Part shown: positions 45,482 to 55,642 of the stretch, in pieces
Layout: each line of letters opens with the position of its first letter
Numbering within the stretch: position 1 is the stretch's first letter
NCBI RefSeq assembly: GCF_002197815.1
Contig: NZ_NIUB01000017.1
Span: 1-64,000, forward strand
Origin: Pseudomonas oleovorans subsp. oleovorans
GTDB taxonomy: Bacteria; Pseudomonadota; Gammaproteobacteria; Pseudomonadales; Pseudomonadaceae
Direction of reading: 5' to 3'
Length of the DNA stretch: 64,000 bases
Position numbers and translations under genes: made by a program
The notes under the pieces: model-generated
What the model saw: the letters and a program-made list of their open reading frames with translations, nothing else
Database searches by the model: none
Told to the model about the DNA's origin: nothing

Positions 45482-46645
45482 TCACTTGGTCTCGTTGAAC
45501 AGCTCACGGCCGATCAGCATACGACGGATCTCGCTGGTGCCGGCGCCGATCTCGTAGAGCTTGGCGTCGCGCAGTAGGCGGCCGGCCGGGTATTCATTGG
45601 TGTAGCCGTTGCCGCCCAGCAGCTGGATGGTATCCAGGGCCATCTTGGTGGCCATCTCGGCGGTATAGAGGATCACCGCGGCGGCGTCCTTGCGCGATTC
45701 CTCGCCGCGGTCGCAGGCCTTGGCCACGTTGTACAGGTAGGACTTGGAGGCATTCATGCCGGCGTACATGTCGGCCAGCTTGCCCTGCACCAGCTGAAAT
45801 TCTCCGATGGACTGCTTGAACTGCTGACGCTCGTGCACGTAGGGCAGCACCACGTCCATGCAGGCGCTCATGATCCCGGTCGGACCGCCGGAGAGCACGG
45901 TGCGCTCGTAGTCCAGGCCGCTCATCAGCACGCGTACGCCACCGCCCTCGCTGCCTAAGATGTTCTCTTCCGGCACTTCGCAGTCTTCGAACACCAGCTC
46001 GCAGGTGTTGGAGCCGCGCATGCCCAGCTTGTCCAGCTTCTGGTGGCGGGAGAAACCCTTGAAGTCGCGCTCGACGATGAAGGCAGTCATGCCACGCGAG
46101 CCGGCGTTGATGTCGGTCTTGGCGTAGATCACGTAGGTGTGGGCGTCCGGGCCATTGGTAATCCACATCTTGTTGCCGTTGAGCACGTAGCGGTCGCCGC
46201 GTTTTTCGGCGCGCAGCTTCATCGACACCACGTCGGAGCCGGCGTTGGGCTCGCTCATGGCCAGGGCGCCGATATGCTCGCCGGAGCACAGTTTGGGCAA
46301 GTACTTCTGCTTCTGCGCCTCGCTGCCGTTCTTGTGAATCTGGTTGACGCACAGGTTCGAATGCGCGCCGTAGGACAGGCCAACCGAGGCCGAGGCGCGG
46401 CTGATCTCTTCCATGGCCAGCACATGCGCCAGGTAGCCCATGTTGGTGCCGCCATACTCTTCCTTGACCGTCATGCCGAGCAGGCCCATGTCGCCGAACT
46501 TGCGCCACATGTCCATGGGGAATTCGTTGTCACGGTCGATCTGCGCGGCACGTGGCGCCAGCTCGTTCTGGGCGAACTGATGGACCGAGTCGCGCAGCAT
46601 GTCGAGGGTTTCGCCGAGGCCGAAATTGAGGGTGGGGTAGCTCAT
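45482..46645 (-). CDS. liuA: Isovaleryl-CoA dehydrogenase
   Basis: This 387-residue acyl-CoA dehydrogenase shows [56 protein letters not shown] and the C-terminal [42 protein letters not shown]. The catalytic Glu of isovaleryl-CoA dehydrogenases lies in the [13 protein letters not shown] loop, as seen here, rather than at the C-terminal position. It oxidises isovaleryl-CoA to 3-methylcrotonyl-CoA, passing electrons to ETF. It is the first structural gene, 35 bp after liuR. Confidence 0.93.
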   Translation of the reverse strand: MSYPTLNFGLGETLDMLRDSVHQFAQNELAPRAAQIDRDNEFPMDMWRKFGDMGLLGMTVKEEYGGTNMGYLAHVLAMEEISRASASVGLSYGAHSNLCVNQIHKNGSEAQKQKYLPKLCSGEHIGALAMSEPNAGSDVVSMKLRAEKRGDRYVLNGNKMWITNGPDAHTYVIYAKTDINAGSRGMTAFIVERDFKGFSRHQKLDKLGMRGSNTCELVFEDCEVPEENILGSEGGGVRVLMSGLDYERTVLSGGPTGIMSACMDVVLPYVHERQQFKQSIGEFQLVQGKLADMYAGMNASKSYLYNVAKACDRGEESRKDAAAVILYTAEMATKMALDTIQLLGGNGYTNEYPAGRLLRDAKLYEIGAGTSEIRRMLIGRELFNETK

Positions 46646-46680
46646 GGGGTCACCTGCTGTTGTTCTTGTCGTGGAGGTGA

Positions 46681-47067
46681 TTACGCGGTCGTTTCGGCCA
46701 AGGCAGCGAGACAGCGCTCCTCGGCGGTATCCAGTTCCAGCTGCATCTGCTGGATATCCAGTAACTGTTGCTCAAGCTGCAGACGGCGCTCGGCGATCTT
46801 GCCCATGAAGGTCTCCAGCTGTTTACGGCTGCCGGTTTCCGGGTCGTAGAGCTCGATCAGCTCGCGGCATTCAGCCAGTGAGAAGCCGATGCGCTTGCCG
46901 CGCAGGATGAGTTTCAGCGTCACCTTGTCCTTGGCGCTGTAAACGCGCTCCTGACCGCGCCGCTCCGGCGCGAGCATGCCTTGCTCCTCGTAGAAGCGGA
47001 TGGCGCGGGTGGTGATGTCGAGCTCGCGGGCCAGATCGGAGATGGAGTAAGTGGTTGCCATGGTCAT
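46681..47067 (-). CDS. liuR: LiuR, MerR-family regulator of leucine/isovalerate catabolism
   Basis: This 128-residue MerR-type protein has a winged helix-turn-helix ([26 protein letters not shown]), the [39 protein letters not shown] linker, and a C-terminal coiled coil ([23 protein letters not shown]). LiuR represses the liu operon in Pseudomonas. ATG 47067 has AAAGG upstream at 47077-47081; a second ATG at 47061 is in frame. The operator palindrome at 47081-47094 overlaps its own ribosome site region, so autorepression is expected. Confidence 0.92.
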   Translation of the reverse strand: MTMATTYSISDLARELDITTRAIRFYEEQGMLAPERRGQERVYSAKDKVTLKLILRGKRIGFSLAECRELIELYDPETGSRKQLETFMGKIAERRLQLEQQLLDIQQMQLELDTAEERCLAALAETTA

Positions 47068-47080
47068 TGCTCGTTTACCT

Positions 47081-47094
47081 TTACGTTAACGTAA
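47081..47094. promoter_or_regulatory. Probable LiuR operator
   Basis: TTACGTTAACGTAA is a perfect 14-bp palindrome located 14 bp from the liuR start and 55 bp from the divergent SDR gene. Position and symmetry fit a MerR-family operator between promoter elements, allowing LiuR to control both directions. Confidence 0.8.
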
Positions 47095-47148
47095 GCCTGT
47101 GCAAATCTGCCTGTCAATCTCACTCCACAACAATCACAGAGGTTGAGC

Positions 47149-47850
47149 ATGCGTATCGACGAATCCGTATTCCTGATCTGCGGCGGCGCCTCTGGTCTTG
47201 GCCTGGCAACAGCCCGTGAGCTGGTCGGATGCGGTGGCAAGGTGGTGCTGCTGGATATCAACGTAGAAGCGGGCCAGCAGGCCCTCGTCGAGCTGGGCGG
47301 CAACGCCCGTTTCGTATGTGCCGATATCACCCGCGAAGAGGATGGCCAGGCCGCCGTGGCACAGGCGTTGGCGGCGTTCGGCGCACATGGCCTGGACAGT
47401 TTCCGCCGTACCGTCGAGATCAATCTGATCGGCAGCTTCAACCTGTTGCGCCTGGCAGCCGAGGCCATGGCGCAGAACACGCCGAACGCAGGCGGCGAGC
47501 GTGGGGTCATCATCAATACCGCCTCGGTGGCGGCGTTTGACGGGCAGATGGGCCAAGTCGCTTACGCTGCGTCCAAGGGCGGCGTCGCGGCACTGACGCT
47601 GCCGGCGGCGCGTGATCTGGCGCGCTCGGGCATCCGTGTGATGTGCATTGCCCCCGGCGTGTTCGAGACGCCGATGATGGCCGGTATGCCGCAGGAGGTG
47701 CGTGATTCGATGGCGGCCAACGTGCCGTTCCCGCCGCGACTGGGTCGGCCCGACGAATACGCCGCGCTGGTGCGGCATATCGTCGAGAACCCGATGCTCA
47801 ACGGTGAAGCGATCCGTCTCGATGGCGCGCTGCGCATGGCGGCTAAGTAA
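47149..47850 (+). pseudogene. SDR (3-hydroxyacyl-CoA dehydrogenase type II-like) with an internal in-frame deletion
   Basis: The open frame gives 233 residues. It starts with the NAD loop [18 protein letters not shown] and has [16 protein letters not shown], the catalytic Ser region [25 protein letters not shown] with Tyr/Lys, and the HSD10-type end [21 protein letters not shown]. After AQALAAFG (about residue 78) it jumps to [17 protein letters not shown]; the usual 20-25 residues between, with the structural N-N/C-A-G motif of all SDRs, are missing. The enzyme should be unstable or inactive. It is divergent from liuR and points toward a thiolase, so the pair was probably a beta-oxidation unit. 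Confidence 0.75.
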
Positions 47851-47881
47851 CCAGAATGCTTTTGGGGCGGTCGTGGCCTTT

Positions 47882-47943
47882 GTAGGAGCGGCTTCAGCCG
47901 CGAAAGTCATGGCATCTCGATTCGCGGCTGAAGCCGCTCCTAC
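47882..47943. repeat. REP element with 23-bp perfect arms
   Basis: Arms 47882-47904 (GTAGGAGCGGCTTCAGCCGC...) and 47921-47943 are perfectly complementary over 23 bp with a 16-base loop. This is the best-preserved REP in the window and lies in the gap between the SDR and the thiolase remnant. Confidence 0.9.
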
Positions 47944-48032
47944 GCTCAGAGAGGGGGCCAGGATTTCATTCGGGGCGCCCCAGCAGAAATTTCCCGGAGT
48001 GCATCCGGGGTACGCAATTGAAGGTGAAACTC

Positions 48033-48640
48033 ATGAATCAGCAACTCGATCCCATTGTCATCGTCAGCGCCGCCCGCACCCCATGGGTGGTTTTCTCGGC
48101 GACAGACCCTAGGCGCCGCCGAACTGGGCGCCGCCGCCATCCGCTCGACCCGGAGCGCGCCGGGCTTGCGGCCGAGGCGGTGGACACGGTGCTGATGGGC
48201 TGCGTGTTGCAGGCCGGCCAGGGCCAGGCACCGGCGCGCCAGGCGGCGTTGGGCGCAGGGTTGAGCCAGGCGGTGCAGTGCACCACGCTGAACAAGATGT
48301 GTGGCTCCGGCATGCAGGCGCTGATGCTCGGCCATGACCAGTTGCTGGCCGGTAGCAGCGAAGTGCTGGTGGCCGGCGGCATGGAGAGCATGTCCAACGC
48401 GCCGTATCTGCTGACGCGTGCCCGTGGTGGTTATCGCATGGGCCATGGTCAGGTGCCCGACCACATGTTCCTCGACGGCCTGGAGGACGCCTTCGAGCGC
48501 GGCCGGCTGATGGGCACCTTCGCCGAGGATTGTGCGCAGCAGTATCGCTTCAGTCGTGAGGAGCAGGACGCCTATGCCCTGGAGTCGCTGCACCGCGCCC
48601 AGCAGGCGATAACGGAAGGCCGCTTCGCCAGTGCGGCTTC
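48033..48640 (+). pseudogene. Acetyl-CoA acetyltransferase, multiply broken
   Basis: The start MNQQLDPIVIVSAARTP is followed by frame changes: MGGFLGD is in one frame, ELGAAAIRS in another, and from ERAGLAAEAVDTVLMGCVLQAGQG the main frame resumes. The nucleophile Cys is present in TLNKMCGSGMQALMLGH, and AGGMESMSNAPYLL is kept. The gene stops after AITEGRFASA at about 48630-48640 where it meets a transposase on the other strand. The C-terminal half with the catalytic His and second Cys is gone. The missing function may be covered by other thiolases. Confidence 0.85.
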
Positions 48641-49358
48641 ACGTTCGCTACGGCCGCCGGCCAAACTGACATGGGCACTGCGCACCAGGCCGCTGCGATG
48701 CTCCATCAGCACATGCCCCATGTAGCTCAGCTGCGCGCCGGTGTTGTGGCTCTTGCGGTATAGCCGGGCATCCGGATCGCTGGTCGAGGCGTGGGTGTCG
48801 TTGCTGCGTTTCTGCCCTTTGAAGTCCGGCTGGGCATTGCGCGGCCCGGGCTCCTGGTCATCCGGAGAGTCGTCCTTGGGGCGGAAGCTCTTCTGTGAGG
48901 CCCACGCCTGCAGCAGGGTGCCGTCGACCGAGAAGTGCTCATCCGACATCAGTCCCTGCTTCTCGGCCAGGCGCACCACTTCGCTCAGAAACTCGGCGGC
49001 CACGGTGAGCATTGAGGCGGTCACGGTTCTTCGAGAACACCGAGTGATCCCACACCGGGTCGTCAATGGCCAGGCCGACGAACCAGCGAAAAAGCAGGTT
49101 GTAGCCCAGTTGCTCCATGAGCATGCGCTCGCTGCGCAGCGAGTAGAGCAGCTGCAGCAATTGCGCCCGCATCAGCTTCTCCGGGGCAATCGAGGTGCGG
49201 CCGGTGTCGGCATATAAGGTGTCGAACAGGGCACTCATCCGTTGCAGAGCGGTGTTGGCCAGCTTGCGGATAGCGCGCAGGGGATGATTCACCGGCACGA
49301 AGTCATCGAGCTTGGCGACAGTGAACAGGGACTACTGGGTGATATCGGCTCCACGCAT
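48637..49358 (-). pseudogene. DUF772/DDE transposase (IS5-type), broken
   Basis: From ATG 49358 it reads MRGADITQ, an in-frame TAG, then SLFTVAKLDDFVPVNHPLRA, TSIAPEKLMRAQLLQLLYSL and DDPVWDHSVFSKNRDRL. A frameshift near 49020 moves it to AEFLSEVVRLAEKQGLMSDE then HFSVDGTLLQAWASQKSFRP. The C-terminal end after the HVSLAGGRSERE segment is lost at the thiolase junction. Three separate lesions make it inactive. Bases 49360-49445 probably carry the other end of the element. Confidence 0.8.
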
Positions 49359-49447
49359 GGAAATCGAGGGCTCCGGCAGATTGGAGCCAATATCGTAAAC
49401 CACACGCCGCAAAACCAGACAGGGCGTGGGCGAATTTCAACAAGCTG

Positions 49448-49858
49448 CTAGGTGACGTTGAACAGGCCGCGTACATGCTTCGGCAGGGCCACCGACCTGC
49501 CGCTTTCATGATCGATCCACACCAGCTTGCAGTAACCCTCACCATAGACCGTGAGCGGGTCTTCGGCGGTGGTCAGCCGGTGTGCGATCACCAGGCTGCT
49601 GCGTCCCACCACGCCTGCCCGCAGTTCCACCACCACGGTGGCGGGGTGGATCACCGGTTTCAGGTAGGTGTGCTGGGTCTGCAGTACCACCGGACCGAAT
49701 GGCACGTTGCTCAAGGCTACGCCGGCCAGCTCGAACCAGGCGACACGAGCCTCTTCCAGGTACTGCATGTAGATGATGTTGTTGACGTGCCCGTAGCTGT
49801 CCATGTCGCCCCAGCGTACGGGGATGTGTGCTGTATGCAGCAAGGTTTCGTCGGTCAT
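49448..49858 (-). CDS. Acyl-CoA thioesterase (4-HBT/YbgC-like hot-dog)
   Basis: This 136-residue hot-dog protein has the signature VRWGDMDSYGHVNNIIYMQYLEEAR (about residues 14-38) with the catalytic Asp of the 4-HBT type (WGDMDSYGHVNN). Members hydrolyse aryl- or acyl-CoA esters in the cytoplasm. It lies divergent from mlaA; as I recall PAO1 PA2801 has the same position. The gene is intact although IS debris ends only 90 bp downstream. Confidence 0.85.
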   Translation of the reverse strand: MTDETLLHTAHIPVRWGDMDSYGHVNNIIYMQYLEEARVAWFELAGVALSNVPFGPVVLQTQHTYLKPVIHPATVVVELRAGVVGRSSLVIAHRLTTAEDPLTVYGEGYCKLVWIDHESGRSVALPKHVRGLFNVT

Positions 49859-49962
49859 CGCTTTTCTTCGCTATGCTGCCCAATCAGGGCTCAAGGCTTT
49901 ATACTACGCGGCATTCGGCCCGCTGGCGGTGGCCACATTATTATCCTCAAGGAGAGATTTAA

Positions 49963-50667
49963 ATGCATGTGATCGGTGCTCGCTGGATCGCGCGCCTGGG
50001 TGGCCTGATGGCCCTCGTTGGCCTGAGCCTGCTGCCTGCGATGAGTCAGGCAGCTTCGGAAGAAGATCCTTGGGAAAGTTTCAATCGCCCCATCTTCCGC
50101 TTCAACGATACCGTCGACACCTATGCGCTGAAGCCGATCGCCCAGGGTTACCGGGCTGTCACGCCGCAGTTTCTCGAAGATGGCGTGCACAACGTCTTCG
50201 GCAATATCGGCGACGTTGGCAACCTGGCCAACAACCTGCTGCAGGGCAAGTTGCACAACGCCGGCGTCGATACCGGTCGCCTGATCTTCAACACCACCTT
50301 CGGTGTGCTGGGCTTCTTCGACGTGGCCAAGCACATGGGCCTGCAGAAGAGCAACGAAGATTTCGGTCAGACCCTGGGTGTCTGGGGTTTGGAAAGCGGC
50401 CCGTATCTGGTCATCCCGTTTCTTGGCCCAAGCACCGTGCGCGACGCTGCCGGGCGTGTACCGGATAGCTTCCTGACCCCCTATCCGTACATCGACCATG
50501 TGCCGACCCGCAACGTCACTCGTGGCGTACAGGTGGTCGACACCCGTGCCAATCTGCTGCAGGCCGAGCGACTGGTCAGCGGCGACAAGTACATCTTCAT
50601 CCGCAACGCCTACCTGCAGAGCCGTGAGTTCAAGGTGAAAGATGGGCAGGTTGAAGACGACTTCTAA
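49963..50667 (+). CDS. mlaA: MlaA/VacJ outer-membrane lipid asymmetry protein
   Basis: This 234-residue protein has a signal peptide ending near SQAASEEDPWE and the MlaA core: DPWESFNRPIFRFNDTVD, FGNIGDVGNLANNLLQGK, and EDFGQTLGVWGLESGPYLVIP with FLGPSTVRDAAG. MlaA removes phospholipids from the outer leaflet of the outer membrane and passes them to MlaC. Unlike E. coli MlaA I see no lipobox Cys; the processing site looks like type I. It ends at a strong terminator. Confidence 0.9.
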   Translation: MHVIGARWIARLGGLMALVGLSLLPAMSQAASEEDPWESFNRPIFRFNDTVDTYALKPIAQGYRAVTPQFLEDGVHNVFGNIGDVGNLANNLLQGKLHNAGVDTGRLIFNTTFGVLGFFDVAKHMGLQKSNEDFGQTLGVWGLESGPYLVIPFLGPSTVRDAAGRVPDSFLTPYPYIDHVPTRNVTRGVQVVDTRANLLQAERLVSGDKYIFIRNAYLQSREFKVKDGQVEDDF

Positions 50668-50682
50668 GTCCTGATAGATGCA

Positions 50683-50710
50683 AAAAAGGCGGCTCTAGAT
50701 CCGCCTTTTT
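50683..50710. terminator. Bidirectional terminator between mlaA and the PilZ gene
   Basis: AAAAAGGCGG (50683-50692) pairs with CCGCCTTTTT (50701-50710). It ends mlaA on the plus strand and the convergent PilZ gene on the minus strand. Confidence 0.92.
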
Positions 50711-50724
50711 CGTAAATGCAGATT

Positions 50725-51024
50725 TCAGCTCATGGATATGATTGCCAAGCCCAGCGATTGACGACCGTCGCCCAGATCGCTGATCCGAACCACTTCGGCC
50801 TGGGCGTCGAGGCCGGCGAGCTCGCTGTGCTCTGAAGGGATGTGGACCTTGACCTTGTCGCCCATGCTCAGGGCCGCTTCAGCCTCGATTTGTATGCCGG
50901 TACTGGAAAGATCCAGGCACAGTGCAGGGATTTCCCGGCCAGCGTGATGGAGGACGACTGCAGCTTCCAGTCGCATGCGGATGTAGTCGCGTTTCTCGCT
51001 GTACGCTCGATCATTCTGACTCAT
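50725..51024 (-). CDS. PilZ-domain protein, probable c-di-GMP receptor
   Basis: This 99-residue protein is a single PilZ domain. The N-terminal arginine motif appears as KRDYIRMRLEAAVVLH (R-x-x-x-R spaced in YIRMRLE), and the second motif as CLDLSSTGIQIEAE (D/NxSxxG form). Both are required for c-di-GMP binding in the family. It is convergent with mlaA and divergent from rssB, as in PAO1 (PA2799, from memory). The ATG at 51024 was taken; the very long upstream frame is an artefact. Confidence 0.87.
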   Translation of the reverse strand: MSQNDRAYSEKRDYIRMRLEAAVVLHHAGREIPALCLDLSSTGIQIEAEAALSMGDKVKVHIPSEHSELAGLDAQAEVVRISDLGDGRQSLGLAIISMS

Positions 51025-51240
51025 GGACCCTGTCCTCGTCTTCTTATGAGCTCTCCCGCGGCTCTTATAACCCTCGTCGATTTGACCTGTAAAGCCGCCG
51101 AACGACGACCGGTTCCGGCTTGAATCGGCCGGCAGATGGGAGTACCGTCTGCCCCTTGAAATCGCCCTGGCGCCATAGATGCGGCGCCGCGCCATGGGCA
51201 GTGACCAAAATTGCCCTGGCGCAGTTTGCCTGGATACCCC

Positions 51241-52425
51241 ATGCACAAAACCAGTGCCACTCTGCTGATCATCGACGACGACGATGTCGTACGTGCAAGC
51301 CTCGCGGCCTACCTCGAGGACAGCGGCTTCAAGGTGTTGCAGGCCAACAACGGTTTGCAGGGGCTGGAAGTGTTCCAGCAGGAAGGCCCCGACCTGATGA
51401 TCTGCGACCTGCGCATGCCGCAGGTCGACGGTCTTGAACTGATTCGACGTATCAACGCGCTGGGTGTCGAGGTACCGGTGATCGTCGTTTCCGGTGCCGG
51501 CGTGATGAACGATGCCGTCGAAGCCCTGCGTCTCGGCGCTGCCGACTACCTGATCAAACCTCTCGAAGACCTGGCGGTGCTGGAGCACTCGGTGCGTCGC
51601 GCGCTGGATCGTGCGCGTCTGCGCGTCGAGAACCAGCTCTATCGCGAGAAGCTGGAGGCGACCAATCGTGAGCTCCAGGCCAGCCTGCATCTATTGCAGG
51701 AGGACCAGAACGCCGGCCGTCAGGTACAGATGAACATGCTGCCAGTGACGCCCTGGCAGGCCGATGGCCTGAACTTCGCGCACCTGATCATTCCGTCGCT
51801 GTACCTGTCCGGTGACTTCGTCGATTACTTCCGTATCGACGAGCGCCGCATCGCGTTCTACCTGGCCGATGTCTCCGGCCATGGGGCGTCCTCGGCATTC
51901 GTCACCGTGCTGCTCAAGTTCATGACCACGCGCCTGCTCTACGAGTGGCGGCGTGGCGGTACGCTGCCGCAGTTCAAGCCCTCGGATGTGCTCGGTCACA
52001 TCAACCGCGGCCTGATCAACTGTAAGCTGGGCAAACACGTGACCATGCTCGGCGGCGTGATCGACGAGGAGAGCGGCATGCTCACCTACAGCATCGGCGG
52101 GCATCTACCATTGCCGGTGCTGTTCGAGAATGGTCAGGCGCGTTACCTGGAAGGCCGCGGTCTGCCGGTCGGCCTTTTCGAAGAAGCCGAATACGGCGAT
52201 CTGGTGATGCAGTTGCCTGAGTCTTTCAGCCTGACCCTGCTCTCCGACGGCATTCTCGACCTGTTGCCCGGCGACACGCTGAAAGAGAAGGAATTGGCGC
52301 TGCCACAACTGGTTAGCCAGGCTGGCGGTACGCTGGGCGGTTTGCGTCAAGTTCTCGGTCTGGCCAATCTGGGCGAGATGCCGGATGATATCGCCTTGCT
52401 GGTGTTGAGCAGGAACCTTGCATGA
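51241..52425 (+). CDS. rssB: RssB, response regulator with PP2C-like phosphatase output
   Basis: This 394-residue protein combines a receiver domain (IIDDDDVV acidic pocket, phosphoacceptor Asp56 in LMICDLRMPQVDG, YLIKPLED), a helical linker, and a SpoIIE/PP2C-type phosphatase domain (SLYLSGDFVDYFRIDE, LADVSGHGASSAFVT, LTLLSDGILDLLPG). In pseudomonads RssB acts with the STAS protein RssC to regulate the stress sigma factor RpoS. The gene overlaps rssC by 4 bp. Confidence 0.92.
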   Translation: MHKTSATLLIIDDDDVVRASLAAYLEDSGFKVLQANNGLQGLEVFQQEGPDLMICDLRMPQVDGLELIRRINALGVEVPVIVVSGAGVMNDAVEALRLGAADYLIKPLEDLAVLEHSVRRALDRARLRVENQLYREKLEATNRELQASLHLLQEDQNAGRQVQMNMLPVTPWQADGLNFAHLIIPSLYLSGDFVDYFRIDERRIAFYLADVSGHGASSAFVTVLLKFMTTRLLYEWRRGGTLPQFKPSDVLGHINRGLINCKLGKHVTMLGGVIDEESGMLTYSIGGHLPLPVLFENGQARYLEGRGLPVGLFEEAEYGDLVMQLPESFSLTLLSDGILDLLPGDTLKEKELALPQLVSQAGGTLGGLRQVLGLANLGEMPDDIALLVLSRNLA

Positions 52426-52916
52426 ATCCTGGGATAAGCCCCGGTCGCATCCAATTCGCCGAGCAGGATGGAACCTTCGTCCTGAAGTTTGTCGGTGAAG
52501 TCCGTCTGACGCTGTGTTCAGCTCTGGATGCCACGATTGAAAAGATTTTCACCGCGTTGAATTTTTCGGCCATCGTCATCGACTTGACTGAAACGCGCAG
52601 TATCGACAGCACGACTCTCGGTTTGCTGGCGAAATTGTCCATTCTGTCGCGGCAGAAGGTGGGCCTGTTGCCGACCGTTGTCACCACTCACGACGACATC
52701 ACCCGTTTGCTGGAGTCCATGGGTTTCGATCAGGTGTTCAACATCGTCGATCGGCCGATTCCCTGCCCGGATTGTCTGGATGATCTGCCTTCGCAGGATC
52801 AGTCCGAAGAGGTGGTGAAGGCCAAGGTGCTGGAAGCGCACCGCATTCTGATGGGGCTCAACGACTCCAACCGCGAGGCCTTTCACGATTTGGTCAGCGC
52901 GCTCGAGCGGCACTGA
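52422..52916 (+). CDS. rssC: RssC, STAS-domain anti-sigma factor antagonist
   Basis: This 164-residue protein has a STAS domain over about residues 12-105. The phosphorylation loop reads RSIDSTTLGLLAKLS with Ser63 the likely target, and it has a small C-terminal extension with a CPDC pair (IPCPDCLDDL). It is translated with RssB, which should dephosphorylate it. In P. aeruginosa the pair affects RpoS stability. The CPDC pair might bind a metal or act as a redox switch, but this is a guess. Confidence 0.88.
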   Translation: MNPGISPGRIQFAEQDGTFVLKFVGEVRLTLCSALDATIEKIFTALNFSAIVIDLTETRSIDSTTLGLLAKLSILSRQKVGLLPTVVTTHDDITRLLESMGFDQVFNIVDRPIPCPDCLDDLPSQDQSEEVVKAKVLEAHRILMGLNDSNREAFHDLVSALERH

Positions 52917-52930
52917 TCGATTGTTTTCCG

Positions 52931-52997
52931 TAGGGTGCGCTGCGCGCACCGATATCTGCCGAGAAAGTCGTTGGTGCGCACAACGCGCTCTACTTTC
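52931..52997. repeat. REP-like repeat after rssC
   Basis: GTAGGGTGCGCTGCGCGCAC and the opposing GGTGCGCACAACGCGCTCTAC form imperfect arms around ATATCTGCCGAGAAAGTC. The core GGTGCGC is shared with the half-element at 40825. Confidence 0.6.
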
Positions 52998-53010
52998 TAA
53001 CTCGCGATGA

Positions 53011-53043
53011 AAAGGGGCGTCAGCCAAGCTGACGCCCCCTTTG
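53011..53043. terminator. Terminator between rssC and tal
   Basis: AAAGGGGCGTCAG (53011-53023) pairs with CTGACGCCCCCTT (53029-53041) apart from one extra C. It lies a few bases beyond the tal stop on the minus strand and serves both convergent units. Confidence 0.88.
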
Positions 53044-53047
53044 TCAT

Positions 53048-53974
53048 TCAGGCCTTGGCGGCCAGCAGGGCTTCGAGTTTCTCCTGATCGCGGGCGAACA
53101 GGCGGATGCCTTCGGCCAGTTTCTCGGTGGCCATGGCGTCTTCGTTCAGCGCCCAGCGGAAGCCGCCTTCATCGAGGCTCTGGCGAGGTTCGCCGTTAGC
53201 ACCCAGGGCGAGCTGGCGACTCAGTTGGCCATCGTCCTCAGCCAGTTTCTGCAGCAGGTCGGGGCTGATGGTCAGGCGGTCGCAACCAGCCAACGCTTCG
53301 ATCTGACCAAGATTGCGGAAGCTTGCCCCCATCACCACGGTGTCGTAGCCGTTTGCCTTGTAGTAGTCGTAGATGCGCGTGACCGATTGCACGCCAGGAT
53401 CATCGTTGCCTACGAAATCACGGCCCTCGGCCTTCTTGTACCAATCGTAGATGCGCCCCACGAACGGCGAGATGAGGAATATGCCGGCATCGGCGCAGGC
53501 CTGTGCCTGGGCGAAGGCGAACAGCAGCGTCAGGTTGGTCTGCACGCCGGCTTTTTCCAACTGCTCGGCGGCGCGGATGCCTTCCCAGGTCGAAGCTATC
53601 TTGATCAGTACGCGATCGCGGCCAATACCCGCTTTTTCGTAAAGGCCGATCAGGCGCTCGGCGCGGCGCAGGGTCGCGTCGGTGTCGAACGACAGGCGCG
53701 CATCGACTTCGGTGGAAATGCGCCCCGGAATGACCTTGAGGATCTCCTGGCCGACGGCCACCGCGAAGTGATCGCAGGCCAATCCCAGGTCTCCCTTGCC
53801 GGCACTCACTGCCTGATTCAACAGATCGGCATAGCGGGGTAGGGCCGCCGCCTTGAGCAGCAGCGAGGGGTTGGTGGTGGCATCCACCGGTTGCAGGCGG
53901 GCGATGGCGTCGAGGTCACCGGTGTCAGCGACTACGGTAGTGAACTGCTTGAGTTGTTCCAGCTTGGAGGTCAT
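53048..53974 (-). CDS. tal: Transaldolase
   Basis: This 308-residue class I transaldolase has [13 protein letters not shown] (substrate site), the Schiff-base Lys125 in [31 protein letters not shown] and [11 protein letters not shown]. It transfers dihydroxyacetone units between sedoheptulose-7-phosphate and glyceraldehyde-3-phosphate in the pentose phosphate pathway. Length matches TalA/TalB. It is the PA2796 equivalent by position. Confidence 0.95.
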   Translation of the reverse strand: MTSKLEQLKQFTTVVADTGDLDAIARLQPVDATTNPSLLLKAAALPRYADLLNQAVSAGKGDLGLACDHFAVAVGQEILKVIPGRISTEVDARLSFDTDATLRRAERLIGLYEKAGIGRDRVLIKIASTWEGIRAAEQLEKAGVQTNLTLLFAFAQAQACADAGIFLISPFVGRIYDWYKKAEGRDFVGNDDPGVQSVTRIYDYYKANGYDTVVMGASFRNLGQIEALAGCDRLTISPDLLQKLAEDDGQLSRQLALGANGEPRQSLDEGGFRWALNEDAMATEKLAEGIRLFARDQEKLEALLAAKA

Positions 53975-54080
53975 GACGAGGCCTTGTCGTTGCAGATGGC
54001 ATGACCTTACCCGAGGCGCTGCAAGCGCTCAACGGTCGGGTCACTGACAAAATTTACCTTTTCGGGCTGCGCTTTTCGCT

Positions 54081-54152
54081 GGCTCGTTCGTCTTTAGTAA
54101 TGACGGTACGTGAGAACGTACCGAAGTCGGTGGAGTCCGACTTTAGACGAGC
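54081..54152 (+). ncRNA. Candidate structured 5' leader (three-way junction)
   Basis: An outer stem GCTCGT (54082-54087) with ACGAGC (54147-54152) encloses two adjoining perfect hairpins. The first pairs CGGTACGT (54104-54111) with ACGTACCG (54116-54123) around GAGA. The second pairs AAGTCGG (54124-54130) with CCGACTT (54137-54143) around TGGAGT. The structure ends 5 bases before the Shine-Dalgarno AAGGAG of the Fur-like gene. It could be a regulatory leader or a stand-alone small RNA; it does not match a riboswitch I can name. Confidence 0.45.
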
Positions 54153-54169
54153 TGCCAAGGAGCCCGAAC

Positions 54170-54464
54170 ATGTCGACCCAAACCCTGCTTTCTCGTTCAG
54201 TTTCCGCAGGCCTGGATACGCGTCAGTGCCGTGAGTGGCTGCAGGCCGCCGGGCTGCGCCTCAGCATGCCCCGGCTCAAGGTGGTGGAGGCGCTGTGCAG
54301 CGCCAATGACGAGCAGGAAATATCCGCGCGCGCACTCCACCAGCAATTGAGTGAGGCCGGCGAACCGCTGTCGCTGGTCAGCGTGCGCCAGGTGCTGCGC
54401 AGCAGGAGGAGAATGGCCTGGTGCAGACGACGGGGCGTAGCCGCTATCGTCTGAGCGCGCCGGA

Positions 54465-54471
<7 letters not shown>
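54170..54471 (+). pseudogene. Fur-like winged-helix regulator, frameshifted
   Basis: The start MSTQTLLSRSVSAGLDTRQC (ATG 54170, Shine-Dalgarno AAGGAG) leads to a winged helix AAGLRLSMPRLKVVEALCSA, ISARALHQQLSEAGEPLSLV and SVRQVLR. At about 54405 the frame breaks; a second frame then gives QEENGLVQTTGRSRYRLSAP and TGA at 54469-54471. Together they make a 100-residue Fur-type DNA-binding domain without the metal-binding dimer domain. A few bases are missing at the break. Whether the short form was ever a Fur or a stand-alone HTH is unclear. Its end overlaps dusA, convergent. Confidence 0.7.
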
Positions 54472-55457
<986 letters not shown>

Positions 55458-55642
55458 GGGGCGCTGTGACGGACTGAAAAAGGCTGCGTATTCTAACAGC
55501 AAGCCCGCGCGGGACGGGCTTTTGTTGCCGGCCATAGGAGGGCTTTTGTACCAATGTGTCGGCTTGTCTAGGCCAAAAGCAGCATTGCCGGACCGTGGTG
55601 CAAGGGGGCACGCTTGGCGGCAAGCTGCCCAGAGAACCATCG

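Noticed and set aside
43768-45498. 576-codon plus-strand frame
   Set aside because: It is the antisense of liuB, which is unmistakable; no ribosome site or family motif on the plus strand.
39836-47943. CRISPR-like array from the recurring palindromes
   Set aside because: The units are dispersed between genes, differ in sequence family and lack regular spacers; they are REP elements.
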